Counted from the stretch's first letter, positions 47,041 through 58,702 are shown. The stretch is 64,000 nucleotides of DNA from Nemophila menziesii (GCA_029959085.1 JARWIR010000018.1:19343001-19407000); one strand, 5' to 3'. Numbers and translations are program-made. The notes: generated from the letters alone by a model not told the origin.

Positions 47041-47898
47041 TTTTTTTTTTTTTTTCTGGACGCGTAAGAAATTTAAAAGATTACATAGAATATTAGCCGA
47101 TACTAAGTTTCGAGAACCTTTCCTTCAACATTGTCAGTGGGTCGTATTCCGTGGTTGCCCTGTGTCTGGCATCTTTAGCTAATCTGTCTGCTCGACCATT
47201 AAATCTTCGCGGGATATGTTGAAAGAACACCGGCCCAATCTCCATAGCCCGTCTCTTGATGTGCCTGATCCATGGTCTGAGCCGCCAATCAGCAGCCGAC
47301 ACTTGCTGTATACCTTGAATAATTTCAAGGTTGTCCGAGAAGATGGTTACCCCCTCGTGTGTATTTTGACTTGCCCTGTCTAAAGCATAAATAATCGCCT
47401 GCGCTTCCCCTTGAACGCTCGAGTTACACGTGGTGATCATTGAAAAGTCGGTTCCATGTCCTGTAGCTTTATCAATCTGGACCACCCCGATACCTGTTGG
47501 TGTGTGTGGTTGACCAAACGAGGCATCGCAAGTGAATGCAGTATTCGTCTGAATCTCCAGATAAGTATTGTCGTCATTTGTGTGGCTTGTATTTGTGCTC
47601 TGTGTCGCTTGACTGTTGACCCATTCATATCCAAAATGTTCAGACATACTCTTGTTCACGATTCTTATAATGTCAGTATGCTCGAAATGATAGTTAATAT
47701 GCCTACTTTTCATTTTGGATTTCCAAATATTCCAAATTAGCAATAGAATATAAGAGGTAACAACGTCCCGTCGCCATCCACCTGTAACAAAAGTCTCAAT
47801 GATCTGAAGAATCCAATCTCCAAAATCTTCAATCTCGGGACGAATGTTGATTTGGAGTGCCGAACCTGCCCATACCAATTTTGCCATTCCACACGTCA
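47041..47898 (-). pseudogene. LINE 3' end: zf-RVT tail and complete RNase H domain (inverted arm)
   Basis: A 264-codon frame (47887-47096) runs from MAKLVWAGSALQINIRPEIE through YILLLIWNIWKSKMKSRH to RNase H: AFTCDASFGQPHTPTGIGVV (first Asp), SSVQGEAQAIIYALDRA (Glu), TIFSDNLEIIQGI (second Asp) and FNGRADRLAKDAR (final Asp). It ends KERFSKLSIG and a stop. The RNase H catalytic set appears intact. A T15 run at 47041-47055 is the poly(A) tail on this strand. It is the reverse of 61203-61973 at very high identity, and the two arms probably come from one insertion. Confidence 0.9.
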
Positions 47899-48223
47899 GA
47901 TTGGAAATGGGGAAACTATTAACATTTGGACAGATAAATGGTTAGATACGCATTGGAAACTGGAAAAACCGAGTGACTGTGAAATTTATAAAGTAAAGGA
48001 ACTCTGGAAGGACGATTCAACGAAGTGGAACACGGAACTGTTAGACGAAATTTTCCCGGCGCCTATTATTCCGATTATTTTGAGGGAAAAGATATTCGAA
48101 CATGATTCACCGGATAGGTTTGTTTGGCCACATGCAACAAACGGAGAATATGTAACCAAGACAGGGTACAAGGTTCTCACGGATGCCGAACTATACGACA
48201 CACCACAACAATCAAGTACCGTT
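47899..48223 (+). pseudogene. LINE ORF2 segment upstream of zf-RVT, cut by the Athila-type element
   Basis: IGNGETINIWTDKWLDTHW, then WNTELLDEIFPAPIIPIILR, SPDRFVWPHATNGEYVTKTG and QSSTV, where the reading is interrupted by the LTR at 48224. It resumes at 61019. This is the conserved 'GNG..I..W.D.W' and 'D...W..' region after RT in plant LINEs. The first bases adjoin the inverted arm at 47898. Confidence 0.88.
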
Positions 48224-49782
48224 TGATGTCTCCCTAATTGTTCTTATTTTCGACCCTTGGGAGACATCATTTTTGGTGTTTATTTAATTAATTTGATAGA
48301 CTTTTGGACTAAATTTGCAATAATCCGGAATTGCCTTTTTATTTCTAGCATTTTTAATTTATTAAACTTTTGCGCGTAATATTGACATTTTTTAGTGAAA
48401 AGTTACATGTTTTAGATGTTAGCTAGGAGAGGAATCCGAGGAGAAAGTCAAAGATCGTGAATTAGAGTCAAGACTTGAAGATAAATCCTGAAGATATTAT
48501 TTTTAGAGCTGAAAATCCATTTTCCAGTCCATAGAGTGCTGATTTCGACGTGCTTAAGCGATGATTTAGCCGCTGACCTTTGAAGAGAAAACATTCCTTA
48601 TCGAGTTACGGAACTTTAGCAACTGGAATGAGGTCAATCGGAGTCATAACGCATCGGGAAAAGCCGTTTTAGTGAAGGTGTATCAGCAGTTACGGGATTT
48701 TGGGCTTAGAATTTGGGCTTGGACATTTAATTAGTATTTTATTTTCTGGTCCAAGCCCTAGTCCGAATTTATGCTTATAAAAGGAGGTCTGGACTTCTAT
48801 TTTTCACACAATTCACATTCCACAAGATTAAACACCAGAGAGAAGCAACAGAAGGAAGAAAGAAGAAGCTACAAGAGGTGGAGTGGGTCTATAGCTCTGT
48901 TCGTAGTCATTCCAATTCCGGAAATTAGGTTCTTTTTATATTTTAATTTTGTAAACAATATGAATTCCATTTCTTTTAATTTAGTTTTTCTTTTTAATAT
49001 GAGCTAAACTTTTCATAGTGCTTGAGAACAAACAATGGGTGAATCCCAATTTTATGAAATAACGAATGTTGAATTTGGGTTTATGTAAATTAAATTAGAT
49101 TGGGTCTATTACTCTTTTCGATAATTGGTGATTATTTACTGTTTTTAGAGTCGCGGACTAAGAACAGATATTAGTATCTAAGCTATTCCACATATGTGGC
49201 GTGTGGATCATAATGACGGAGGGTTTAGGTATAGAATTAATTATTCAATCTAGGATAAAAGCTATTGATTCTGACGAACTTAGCTAATTCTAGGGCCCAT
49301 GAGGTAAAACACTTAATCATCCAACGGTGGATCATATTTACCCTGACGGGACTAGTGACACTTTAGGATCGCCTTATAGTCCACCCTGACGGGGGTATAA
49401 GGAATTTAGAATCCCGACCATTGTAATTAACCAATTTAGCCCTTAAACAACATAAGTTAGGAAATAAGATTGGGAGGATCCTTGCGTTCTCAAGTACTAC
49501 TTCTCATATTGCGTTTTACTCATTTTACTTGCGTCTTAGCTTTTACTTGCATTTATATTTTGTCTTTCATTTAGTAGTTTTAATAAACAAAACCAACAAA
49601 CATATTTTATTTACTTGCTTTCATAAGTGCAACCAATCATTATTTGCTAAACATTGTAGTCAACCATCCCGTCCTTGGAACGAATCTGTATTATCCTTAT
49701 TACTACTTGGGACAACCGTACACTTGCGGTTGTGTTTCGATTATCACTTGCATTTATTTTTAGAACACACAAAGGACCACCA
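48224..49782 (+). mobile_element. 5' LTR (1,559 bp)
   Basis: TGATGTCTCCC...GGACCACCA. The first 11 bases recur inverted at 48259-48269. A candidate TATA sequence TTATAAAAGGAGG lies at about 48775. Modules with CTGACGG are at 49268, 49341 and 49385. The U5-like segment is CCTTGGAACGAATCTG followed by CAACCGTACACTTGCGGTTG. Confidence 0.95.
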
Positions 49783-49788
49783 AGTTTT

Positions 49789-49806
49789 TGGCGCCGCTAC
49801 CGCGGA
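49789..49806 (+). other. primer binding site (tRNA-Asp type) within a hairpin
   Basis: TGGCGCCGCTACCGCGGA starts 6 bases after the LTR. It matches the complement of plant tRNA-Asp 3' ends at about 15 of 18 positions. CGCTACCG and CGGTAGCG pair around CGGA, so the primer site lies in an 8-bp stem. Confidence 0.8.
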
Positions 49807-49918
49807 CGGTAGCGTGTGACCACGGTGTTTATCCTTTAGTGATAGTTGCATTTATTTTATTTTATCAGTTTTACGCTCTTTGTTTGTCTATTTCTTTTCA
49901 GGTTTCTAGGTTTGGTGT

Positions 49919-52387
49919 ATGCGAAGAAGGCTATTCAAGGATCTAGATCCAACACCTCCGATCCTTAGTAATCCAGAATCGTTGATCAGACTTGCTAACA
50001 AGAGAAGAAGAGAACGAGAAGCTTTAGAAGTAGAAGAGTTAAGTAACAGAATGGAAGAGATAAATCTTCACGATCCACAAAATAATCAACCAAGTCAACT
50101 AGGCGCAGGTGGCTAACCTTTGGCTTCAGGCGTTATTCCTCCAATTCCACCAGTAATTCCTAATCCTCCAGTTCAGATAGTGATGAATCAAGATCCGTGG
50201 TTTACTAATGGTCCTCCAGAAGTTCCATTCCGTGCTCCTGCTATAGGAGTAGGTGCTCCAGATATTGATGTTCCGCGATTCCGTCCAGATTCGGGTATGT
50301 TAGCTCAATTCCAAAATTTTGGAAATTTTCGTGGAAGACCATCAGAAGATCCTCTTAGAGCAGTACAAAAGTTTAAACAGATATGTGATTCTTATATCAC
50401 ACAAGGAGTTTCAAGAAAACAGATGTATTTTGCTGCGTTTAAATTTTTTGTGATTGATGGAGCGAGTGAATGGAACGATACGCAAGATCCTACGAAGATA
50501 ACCAACTGGGACCAATTAGAGATTGCTTTCTTTGACAGGTATTACCCAAGTAACATGAGATTAGATGCTGAATTAGAACTGACGCATTTCCGTCAAGAAT
50601 ATGATGAAACTGTGGGTAAGAGTTGGACAAGATTTCAGATGTGTTTGCGTAGAGTTCCCAATCATGGCTTTTCAGAACAACAACAATTAAAGATCTTTTA
50701 TAGAGGCCTTGATGGAACTTCGAGAGAGAAATTGGATACGCTATGTGGAGCAGGTTTTCTTCAAGTTCAACCCGCTCATGCTAAAATTATTTTAGAGAGA
50801 ACAGTCAAGAACGAAGTGGGGTGGAATTCAGTAAGAACACCAGTTAAGGGAGTGAATAATGTTGATATGGAAGAGAAATTTGCTACGCTTGAGAATAAGA
50901 TTCAGAATACTATAGAGCAACAATTGAAGCAGCTTACTCTAGCTGTAAAAGAAGGATTTTCGGGTAAGAAGGTAGCTGTGCATGCTGCACAAGAGGTGTA
51001 TATGTGTTCGATTTGTAAGGTAGACGATCATGATGAGGAAAGTTGTCCGAATAACCAAGAGTCCGTGATGTTTATGTCCAATAGAGGTAATTTCAATTCA
51101 AGTGGTAATGGATATCAGCCTAACAGAAACCATCCTGGGTTTCAATACTCAAATCCTAATGGGGCAGCCAATCCTACCTACGCGTATCAGCCGCGTCCCC
51201 AAGGTAACAACTATAATCCAAGACCACACAACACTTATCAAGGAGGACAGAATCAAGGCAATTATGTACAAAAACAAGCTCCTCAGAATACTTATGATGA
51301 AAACTTGAACCAGAAAGCCTTACCTGCCCATCCACAAGAAGGAGTAGTTACCCTTCAGAAAACGGTTGAAAGTTTAATTGCTCTTCAGACAAAAGCTATG
51401 GAACGTCAAAATGCAGCCGAAGCAAATATGAAGTTGTTTCAGAATCAACTAAGTCAAATTAATAAACAACTAAATCAACGTCCGCAAGGACAACTTCCTA
51501 GCGATACTGAGAATCCGATACAACGTGAAGATTGCAAGGCTGTTACATTAAGAAGTGGTAAGAACCTTCCTCCACCTCCTTTTCCCGTTATGAAAGAGAA
51601 AGAAGTTCCAAGAAAAGCAAAGGAAGTAGGTGAGAAAGAGAAAGAGAATGAGGAAGATAGTGAGGTTGAAGAAATCGAAAGACCAAGAGAAGTTCCGAAA
51701 AAGAGAGATGATATTGTGATCAATCGCCCTCCACCACCGTTTCCATCTCGAGTTCAGAAAAAGGGTGATTTGGGTGATTTTCAGAAATTCTTTAATAGAG
51801 TGAAGGGTTTAAGTATTAATATTCCGTTACTTGAGGCGATTCGAGATATTCCTAAGTATACGAAGTTTTTGAAGAGGGCCCTCACTAACAAAAGGCCTTA
51901 TTGTGATAATGAGATGATTGGCCTTCCTGAAGAGTGTAGTGCGATTTTCCAGAGTAAATTACATCCGAAGCTAGTTGATCCGGGGAGTTTCACGATTCCG
52001 ATATCGATTGGAGAAGAATGGAAAGGAAAGGCGTTATGTGATTTGGGGGCAAGCATCAATTTGATGCCCAAGTCAATCTTTGATAAGCTTAAAATTGGAA
52101 ACGCAAGACCTACTTCTATAGTCTTGCCAATGGCGGACAGGTCTCTTGCACATCCTGAAGGCCGCATTGAAGATGTCCTCGTTAAGGCAGGTACACTTAT
52201 ATTTCCCGTTGATTTCGTAATACTTGAGTACGATGCAGATAGAAATGTCCCCATTATTTTGGGTAAACCATTCCTAGCTACAGGGCGTACATTGATCGAT
52301 GTAGAGAATGGCGAATTAACGATGAGGATACAAGACGAGGAAGTCAAATTCAATGTATTTCGAGCTATGAAATTCCCAGATTCTTAG
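49919..52387 (+). pseudogene. gag and protease of the Athila-type element (one in-frame stop)
   Basis: Starts at ATG 49919 (MRRRLFKDLDPTPP). An in-frame TAA at 50114-50116 interrupts it, after which the same frame runs to 52387. In order: charged N-terminus, Pro-rich linker, Retrotrans_gag core (DPLRAVQKFKQICDSYITQG...GASEWND...FFDRYYPSNMRLDAEL, about 50345-50790), a CCHC zinc knuckle CSICKVDDHDEESC (51005-51046), a Gln/Asn-rich spacer, a Glu/Lys-rich segment, and the aspartic protease with CDLGASINLMP (Asp codon near 52040) and IILGKPFLATG. The gag protein would package RNA and the protease would cleave the polyprotein. The stop and the frameshift at its 3' end make normal expression unlikely. 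Confidence 0.93.
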
Positions 52388-52392
52388 GAAGA

Positions 52393-55300
52393 TTGGATGT
52401 AGTAGAGCAAGCATCGCAAGAGGTATTTGATTGTTTAAATTTTGATGATATCTTGCAGGCCACTTTAACATTAGACTTGCCTGAGATGATGGAAGAGCTT
52501 GCCGAAACAGTGGCGGCTCTTAATTCTGAAAATCCGAAGTATAGGCGTCTTGCCTATGAACGTGTGAGAGAACCGGGGGAGATTATTCCTAAAAAGAAGC
52601 CTTCAATTGAATCTCCTCCGGAATTGGAAGAAAAACCATTGCCATCACACTTGAGGTATGCATATTTGGGTACTAATGAAACTCTACCTGTTATTGTTTC
52701 AGCTAATTTAACAGGTCCTCAAGAAGATAAACTGTTGCGTGTGTTGAGAGCCAACAAAGAGGCAATAGGTTGGACAATTGCTGACATCAAAGGCATTAGT
52801 CCATCCTATTGTCAACACAAAATTATACTTGAAGATAACAATGCACGCTCAGTTGAAGGTCAAAGGAGATTGATGCCCGTGATGAAGGATGTGGTGAAGA
52901 AAGAGGTGATCAAGCTTTTAGATGCGGGGATTATCTATCCCATTTCGAGTAGTGAATGGGTGAGCCCAGTTCAGTGTGTACCGAATAAAGGAGGAATGAC
53001 AACAGTTCTGAATGATAAAAATGAGGCGATTCCTTCAAGAACGGTAGTAGGTTGGAGAGTTTGCATGGATACAGAAAACTGAACAAAGCCACCAGAAAAG
53101 ATCATTTCCCTTTGCCCTTCATCGATCAGATGTTAGATAAATTAGCCGGAAGGGAATATTACTGTTTCTTGGATGGCTACTCCGGGTACAATCAGATTTA
53201 CGTGGCTCCAGAAGATCAACATAAGACTACATTTACATGCCCATTTGGTACTTTTGCATATCGCAGAATGCCATTTGGGTTGTGTAACGCTCCCGCTACT
53301 TTTCAGAGATGCATGATGGCCATCTTCTGGGATATGATTGATAATTTCCTGGAAGTGTTTATGGATGATTTCTCCGTGTTCGGTGATGATTTTGATAAGT
53401 GTTTGGATAACTTGGAGAAAGTGTTGATAAGGTGCAAAGAAACGGACTTGGTGTTAAATTGGGAGAAGTGTCATTTTATGGTTCGCGAAGGTATTGTTCT
53501 GGGTCACAAGGTTTCGAGTGCTGGATTAGAGGTTGATAGAGAAAAGATAGAGGTAATTAAAACTCTTCCCCCTCCTGTTTCTGTTAAAGGGGTAAGGAGT
53601 TTTCTTGGCCATGCTGGCTTCTATAGACGATTTATTAAAGACTTTTCTAAGATTGCTAAACCGTTATGCAACTTACTTGAGAAGGACTCCAAATTCCTTT
53701 TTGATGAAACTTGCTTAACGGCCTTCAAAGCAATCAAAGAAAAGCTTATTTCTGCTCCTATAGTGTTACCTCCAGATTGGAATTTACCGTTTGAGGTTAT
53801 GTGTGATGCAAGTGATTTGTGTATGGGAGCTGTATTGGGACAGAGAAAAGAGAAGGTTTTTCATTCGATTTACTATGCTAGTTAAACTTTTAGTGGTGCT
53901 CAGATTAATTACACAGTTACAGAAAAAGAGTTACTAGCAGTTGTATATTCATTTGATAAATTTCGCTCTTATCTTCTTGGAGCAAAAGTTATTGTTTATA
54001 CAGATCATTCCGCGATCAGATATCTTATGGAAAAGAAAGATGCGAAACCAAGGTTAATCAGATGGGTGTTATTGCTTCAAGAGTTCGATTTAGAGATCAA
54101 AGATAGAAAGGGTTGTGAGAATTAGGTTGCAGATCATCTATCGCGCTTAGAGGGTTCAGAGATGAATAGTGGTACTGAAGCAGTTAGAGAAGAGTTTCCT
54201 GATGAGGGTTTATTCGCTGTTCGAGATTATGAAGCTCCGTGGTATGCAGATATTGCAAATTTAGTGGTGAGTGGTGTTTTTCTTGAAGGTTCTACTTATC
54301 AAGAAAGAAAGAGGTTAGCTCATCGTGCTAGACAATTCTTTTGGGAGGATCCGTTCCTCTATAAAGTGTGTGCTGACCAAATGATACGAAGATGTGTAGC
54401 AAGGGAAGAGACTGAAGCCATTATAGCTGGATGCCACGATTCATTATATGGAGGACATTTCAAAGGAGATAGAACTGCTGCGAAGGTATTTCAATCAGGT
54501 TTCTACTGGCCGTCTCTTATTAAAGATTGTCATGAATATGTTAAGAAATGTACGAGATGCCAGTTTACCGGAAACATATCTAAGAGGGATGAGATGCCAC
54601 GTAACAATGTGTTAGAAGTTGAGATATTCGATGTTTGGGGTATAGACTTTATGGGTCCTTTCGTTCCTTCAAATGGTAACCTCTACATCTTATTAGTTGT
54701 CGATTATGTGTCTAAGTGGGTAGAAGCGGTGGCTTTACCTACCAATGACTCACGAGTGGTGATCAAGTTCTTGAAGTCACATATTTTCACTAGACATAGC
54801 ACACCTAGAGTGATTATTAGCGATGGAGGATCTCATTTCGTTAATAAATATCCGAAGACTGTTCTAGAGAAGTATGGAGTAAGACACCGTGTATCTACTG
54901 CATATCATCCACAATCCAATGGTCAAGCTGAAGTTTCGAATCGTGAAGTCAAGTCAATCCTAGAGAAAACCGTTGGTCCTACAAGAAAAGATTGGTCAAT
55001 GAAGTTAGATGATGCGTTGTGGGCCTATCGTACTGCGTTTTAGACTCCAGTTGGTGCATCTCCCTATCGTATGGTGTATGGTAAGGCTTGTCACTTAACT
55101 TTAGAGCTTGAAATGGGTTCCTATTGGGCAATTGCACAGTTGAACTTAGATCCTATCTTAGCCGGAAAGAATCGTATGATGAAGCTTAATGAACTTGACG
55201 AATTCCAGTTGCATTCTTATGAAAATGCCAAACTTTACAAAGAAAACACAAAGAAATGGCATGACAATCGGATTCGTACAAAGAACTTTGAAGTGGGGCA

Positions 55301-55544
55301 AAGAGTGTTGAAGTATAACTCAAAGTTCAGCAATTATCCGGGTAAGTTAAGATCTAAGTGGTCAGGTCCATACATTGTGACCAAAGTTACACCTCATGGG
55401 GCGATAGAAATAGAACATCCGCTAGAGAACCGTACCTTTATGGTTAACGGTCACAGATTAAAGATATACCATGGAGGTGAAGATACCAATCGCTCGGAAG
55501 ATCCACATCCCGGGGAGGTCATGTATCTCCTCGAGACTCCTTAG
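52393..55544 (+). pseudogene. pol of the Athila-type element: RT, RNase H, integrase (frameshift and three stops)
   Basis: Frame 1 covers 52378-53082 (connection and RT start: HLRYAYLGTNETLPVIVSAN, GWTIADIKGISPS, KEVIKLLDAGIIYPIS). A 1-base deletion near 53070 shifts to frame 3, which carries the RT core (DHFPLPFIDQMLDKL, FLDGYSGYNQI, YRRMPFGLCNAPATFQRCM) and the catalytic FMDD at 53358-53369. RNase H follows ([46 protein letters not shown]). The integrase has its zinc-binding His/Cys set ([12 protein letters not shown]...CTRCQ), catalytic Asp, Asp, Glu contexts ([31 protein letters not shown]) and the C-terminal KWSGPYIV domain. Stops: TAA 53883-53885, TAG 54123-54125, TAG 55041-55043. It also begins out of frame with gag. 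All catalytic residues survive, but the copy is not expressible as one protein. Confidence 0.93.
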
Positions 55545-55776
55545 AAGCGTGAGGTAACCCGTCGAGCTTAACGACGTTAAACAAAAGCCAATTCATTGTA
55601 TATTAGCTGAGTTTTTAATTTTTGCATTTTAGAATAGTTTGATTTTCGTAATTTTAGTGTTTATTATTAAGAAATGAGGAAGGGTAGTTGTTTTTGATGA
55701 TTTCAGGGGTAAAAAGGTCAAGAGTTTGGGGTCGATGAGGCGAAAATAGGAGAAAAATGGTTGGATGTCCAGGAGA

Positions 55777-56258
55777 AACCGGGAACCCGGTTTCGCAAAA
55801 ACCGGGAACCCGGTTTTGGAGCTGGTTCCAACCATTTTAACGCAACACTTGGCGTTTTGGGTTCACGATACAGCGTCGGAACCGGGAACCCGGTTTTGGT
55901 GCTGTAATTTCTGAAATTCTCTGACCCAGCGTCTTGGTGGATTGCGTTTTGCTGCGTTTTAGTTCGCGCCATCGACACAAAACCGAGAACCCGCATTTGG
56001 CAAAACCGGGTACCCGGTTTCGGAGCTGTAATCTTCCAAAAGTTCTGACCCAGCGTCTTAGAGTCCTGCGCTTTGGCGCGTCTTGACTCGCGCCATCGAG
56101 AAAAATCCGGGTACCCGCATTCCACAGAACCGGGAACCCGGTTTCGGTGAGTGAAATCTCTGACCCAGCGTCTTGGGGTCCAGCGTTTTGAAAAAAAAAA
56201 AAAATCATTATGTCATTTTTCCGCGCCATCACAGCGACGCGGAACCGGGAACCCGGTT
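55777..56258 (+). repeat. palindrome array AACCGGG-AA-CCCGGTT, upstream cluster
   Basis: Copies at 55777, 55800, 55880, 55981 (degenerate), 56004, 56105 (degenerate), 56128 and 56243, each 16 bp with 7-bp arms. Three pairs (55777/55800, 55981/56004, 56105/56128) are spaced exactly 23 bp start to start. The rest of the zone contains CTGACCCAGCGTCTTGG repeats (about 55920, 56046, 56160), so a larger unit of roughly 120-125 bp is also repeated. It lies in the non-coding gap between pol and the extra ORF. Confidence 0.93.
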
Positions 56259-56650
56259 TGAAAGCTGTGAGAGGCGGTTTTGGGTGTTTTAACCTAGTTT
56301 TCTTAGCCTCTTCTGCAAGTTTTTACCTAAAACGCACCAATAGCCTCCCCACCTCCGAAAATCATCAACCAAAACATTATATATCATCAAATCCTACCCT
56401 CTTTCACCACAAAAACACAAATCTAACTCACCTCCTCTCCAAAATAACATCAAATCCTTAGTTTTTCCCAAGATTCTTCTTTACCAAATCCTTAAATAAA
56501 ACCCAATTCTTTCTTCTCCCATCCAAATTAAACAAGACCCATCTCATATCCCACCTAGTTCTTAAATTCCTAAACCTCAAAACATCATAATTCTAAACTT
56601 TTTCTCTAAGTTTTTCATTATTTGAAGTTTTGAGTTTGGGGTGGTAAGAG

Positions 56651-57865
56651 ATGACTAACAGAACCGGTGATTTTCGAAGAACTGCTCCTAGAAGAAAAAC
56701 CACCATTGGTGGTTCTCAAGATCAAGCTATTGAGATTCCTGATTCGCGTCCTAAACGAACAATTGATGAAATTAAGCTTGATTCTAACAGAAAAGAAATC
56801 ACATGTCAAAAGAGAAGATTGATTGATGAGATAGAAAGTGAGAAGGAACCAGAAGAGGAAATTGCGAAGAACATTGAGAAGGAAACTGAACAAGAGATTC
56901 CGGAAGTACCAGTTCAACAGAAACCTCCGCGTATGAAGATGTGGGCCCACAAGCCTAAGAGGGTTTATACTTGTTGGAATACTCAGGTTCGTGAAAGAAT
57001 TGAATTTTTGAAGTTTGGTGAGGAGACGAATTTTCCTAAGGGTATTATGAGTAGTGAACACAAGGAATATGCTGTGACATGTGCTAAGTTTGGTTGGAAG
57101 GAGTTGCAAGAAAGGAAGCTTGAGTTTATTCCTACCTTAGTGCGAGAATTTTATGAAGGTTTAGCCACCTCACGTGATGCCATTGATATCCACAAAAAGG
57201 TAGTTCCTTTCTCTATTGAACGTATCCAGAAATCATTGAAACTACCCAACTATCCTGGAACATGCTCTTTCCAAGAAACTCTTAATGACCCTTCTTTTGA
57301 TTTTGAATCCCTTTGGGGGACCGTGCTTGTTAATGGGACTAGCCCAATTCCTGAAGGTGAAAGATATCCTGGACAGTTTTACAGCAGTAGTTTGACACCT
57401 CGTGCTAAGGTTTGGTCTCGTTTCGTAATACCCACTTTCTTTGGTATTAAACACACTTCCGAGTTGAAGAAAGAGCACATATTTGTTATTAAGTGTATTT
57501 TGGAGGAGAAACCATTTGATGTTGCTAAGATCATTTATGATACAATCATGGAGTTCGCGAAATCACCAATGAAACAACAAAATATGAAGTTTCCTTGTAC
57601 TATTACTCAGTTGTGTCTAGACGCAAAGATTCCGCGTAAGAACGCAGACATTGACATTGTTTCAGTTGGTGTGAGTATAGCTTTGAGCATAATCAAGAAC
57701 ATCCATGAAGAAGCAACACGAGCTACAAGGAGTCCGAGAACTCCTCAATCAAAGAGAGCGAAAACTGTACCTGAGTTGGAATCAAAGATTCAGGTGTTGG
57801 AAGAGAATCAGGAGAAGATGATTGCTACCTTGGGAAACGTTACAAGAGAATTGGACCTACTATGA
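56651..57865 (+). CDS. intact extra ORF of the Athila-type element (putative plant transposon protein), 404 aa
   Basis: An uninterrupted frame from ATG 56651 to TGA 57865. The N-terminal about 100 residues are highly charged (KRTIDEIKLDSNRKEI, EKEPEEEIAKNIEKETEQEI). The middle carries the domain usually annotated 'putative plant transposon protein' in Athila-like elements: RKLEFIPTLVREFYEGLA, KKVVPFSIERIQKSLKLPNY, LTPRAKVWSRFVIPTFF and ELKKEHIFVIKCILEEK. The end has a basic patch (RSPRTPQSKRAK) followed by a short coiled coil (ELESKIQVLEENQEKMIATL). No membrane segment or signal peptide is visible, so it is not an obvious envelope protein. The function is unknown. It sits between two clusters of palindromes, and a DNA- or RNA-binding role would be speculation. 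A decayed relative is at 13540-14440. Confidence 0.85.
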   Translation: MTNRTGDFRRTAPRRKTTIGGSQDQAIEIPDSRPKRTIDEIKLDSNRKEITCQKRRLIDEIESEKEPEEEIAKNIEKETEQEIPEVPVQQKPPRMKMWAHKPKRVYTCWNTQVRERIEFLKFGEETNFPKGIMSSEHKEYAVTCAKFGWKELQERKLEFIPTLVREFYEGLATSRDAIDIHKKVVPFSIERIQKSLKLPNYPGTCSFQETLNDPSFDFESLWGTVLVNGTSPIPEGERYPGQFYSSSLTPRAKVWSRFVIPTFFGIKHTSELKKEHIFVIKCILEEKPFDVAKIIYDTIMEFAKSPMKQQNMKFPCTITQLCLDAKIPRKNADIDIVSVGVSIALSIIKNIHEEATRATRSPRTPQSKRAKTVPELESKIQVLEENQEKMIATLGNVTRELDLL

Positions 57866-58702
57866 AATTTAATCCTAGGCGTAAATACACTTCAAAACGC
57901 GATTTATGATGCTGTTACGCGAGATAAAGGTCCAGAACGCAACACCGATAACCAGCCTCGCGCTGGTTAAGATACGTTTCCTAAACTTTCCTCTTAGTGT
58001 ATACTAGTTTAATTGCTTTATTGAGTCTTTTCGAGTCGTGGGGACACGACTTATTTTTGAGTTTGGGGTGGGGTTCGTTGCCTCATCCCAGTTTTTATGT
58101 GTTATTTGCTTTATTTGCTTTCAATAAAAGAATTTTCGGAGTTGCGTTTGACTGTAGAAATTTTTAAATATCCCTTTAAGCATACTTTTGATGAATCTAT
58201 GATAGTAAATAGTGGACTTTAGGGATTGATATAAAACGCATTTAGAATTGCATGCAAACATAGGTAATTAATAGGAAAAATTAATGAACAATGCAAATGA
58301 AGTAAGCTTGTACTCAAGGAATATGATTGGTGTGTAGAACGTGAAATCCTAATTAGTAGAGAACCCACCTAGATATGAACTAAAGACAAGCATGTACTTA
58401 GGAAAATGATAGGGGCAGTTCTTTGTTAGCCATTTGTGTCTTTTTAGCCTTCTATCCCTTGTATTAATTATTATCCGTCTTAGCCCACTTTGAGCCTTTA
58501 GCCTTTTTCTTTGTAGCCACGATATAAGCCATTATCCCTTAGATTATTAGGCATGACCATATGACCCGCACTTGAATCACAATCCTGAGACATGTCTCGA
58601 GCTTGAGTTTGGGGTGGTGGGACTACTTATGGGAAATTAAATGGGTAGGGATTGATGTGCTTTGTATTGTAGCACAATTGCAGATGATATATACTTGTAA
58701 CC

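Noticed and set aside
50114..50116. Programmed stop readthrough in gag
   Set aside because: The stop lies in a variable linker upstream of the gag core, with no recognisable readthrough context or downstream structure; a point mutation is simpler.
55777..56258. CRISPR-like array (short palindromic repeats with spacers)
   Set aside because: The setting is a plant retrotransposon. Spacers are not uniform or unique 30-40-mers, repeats are in pairs, and there are no cas genes.
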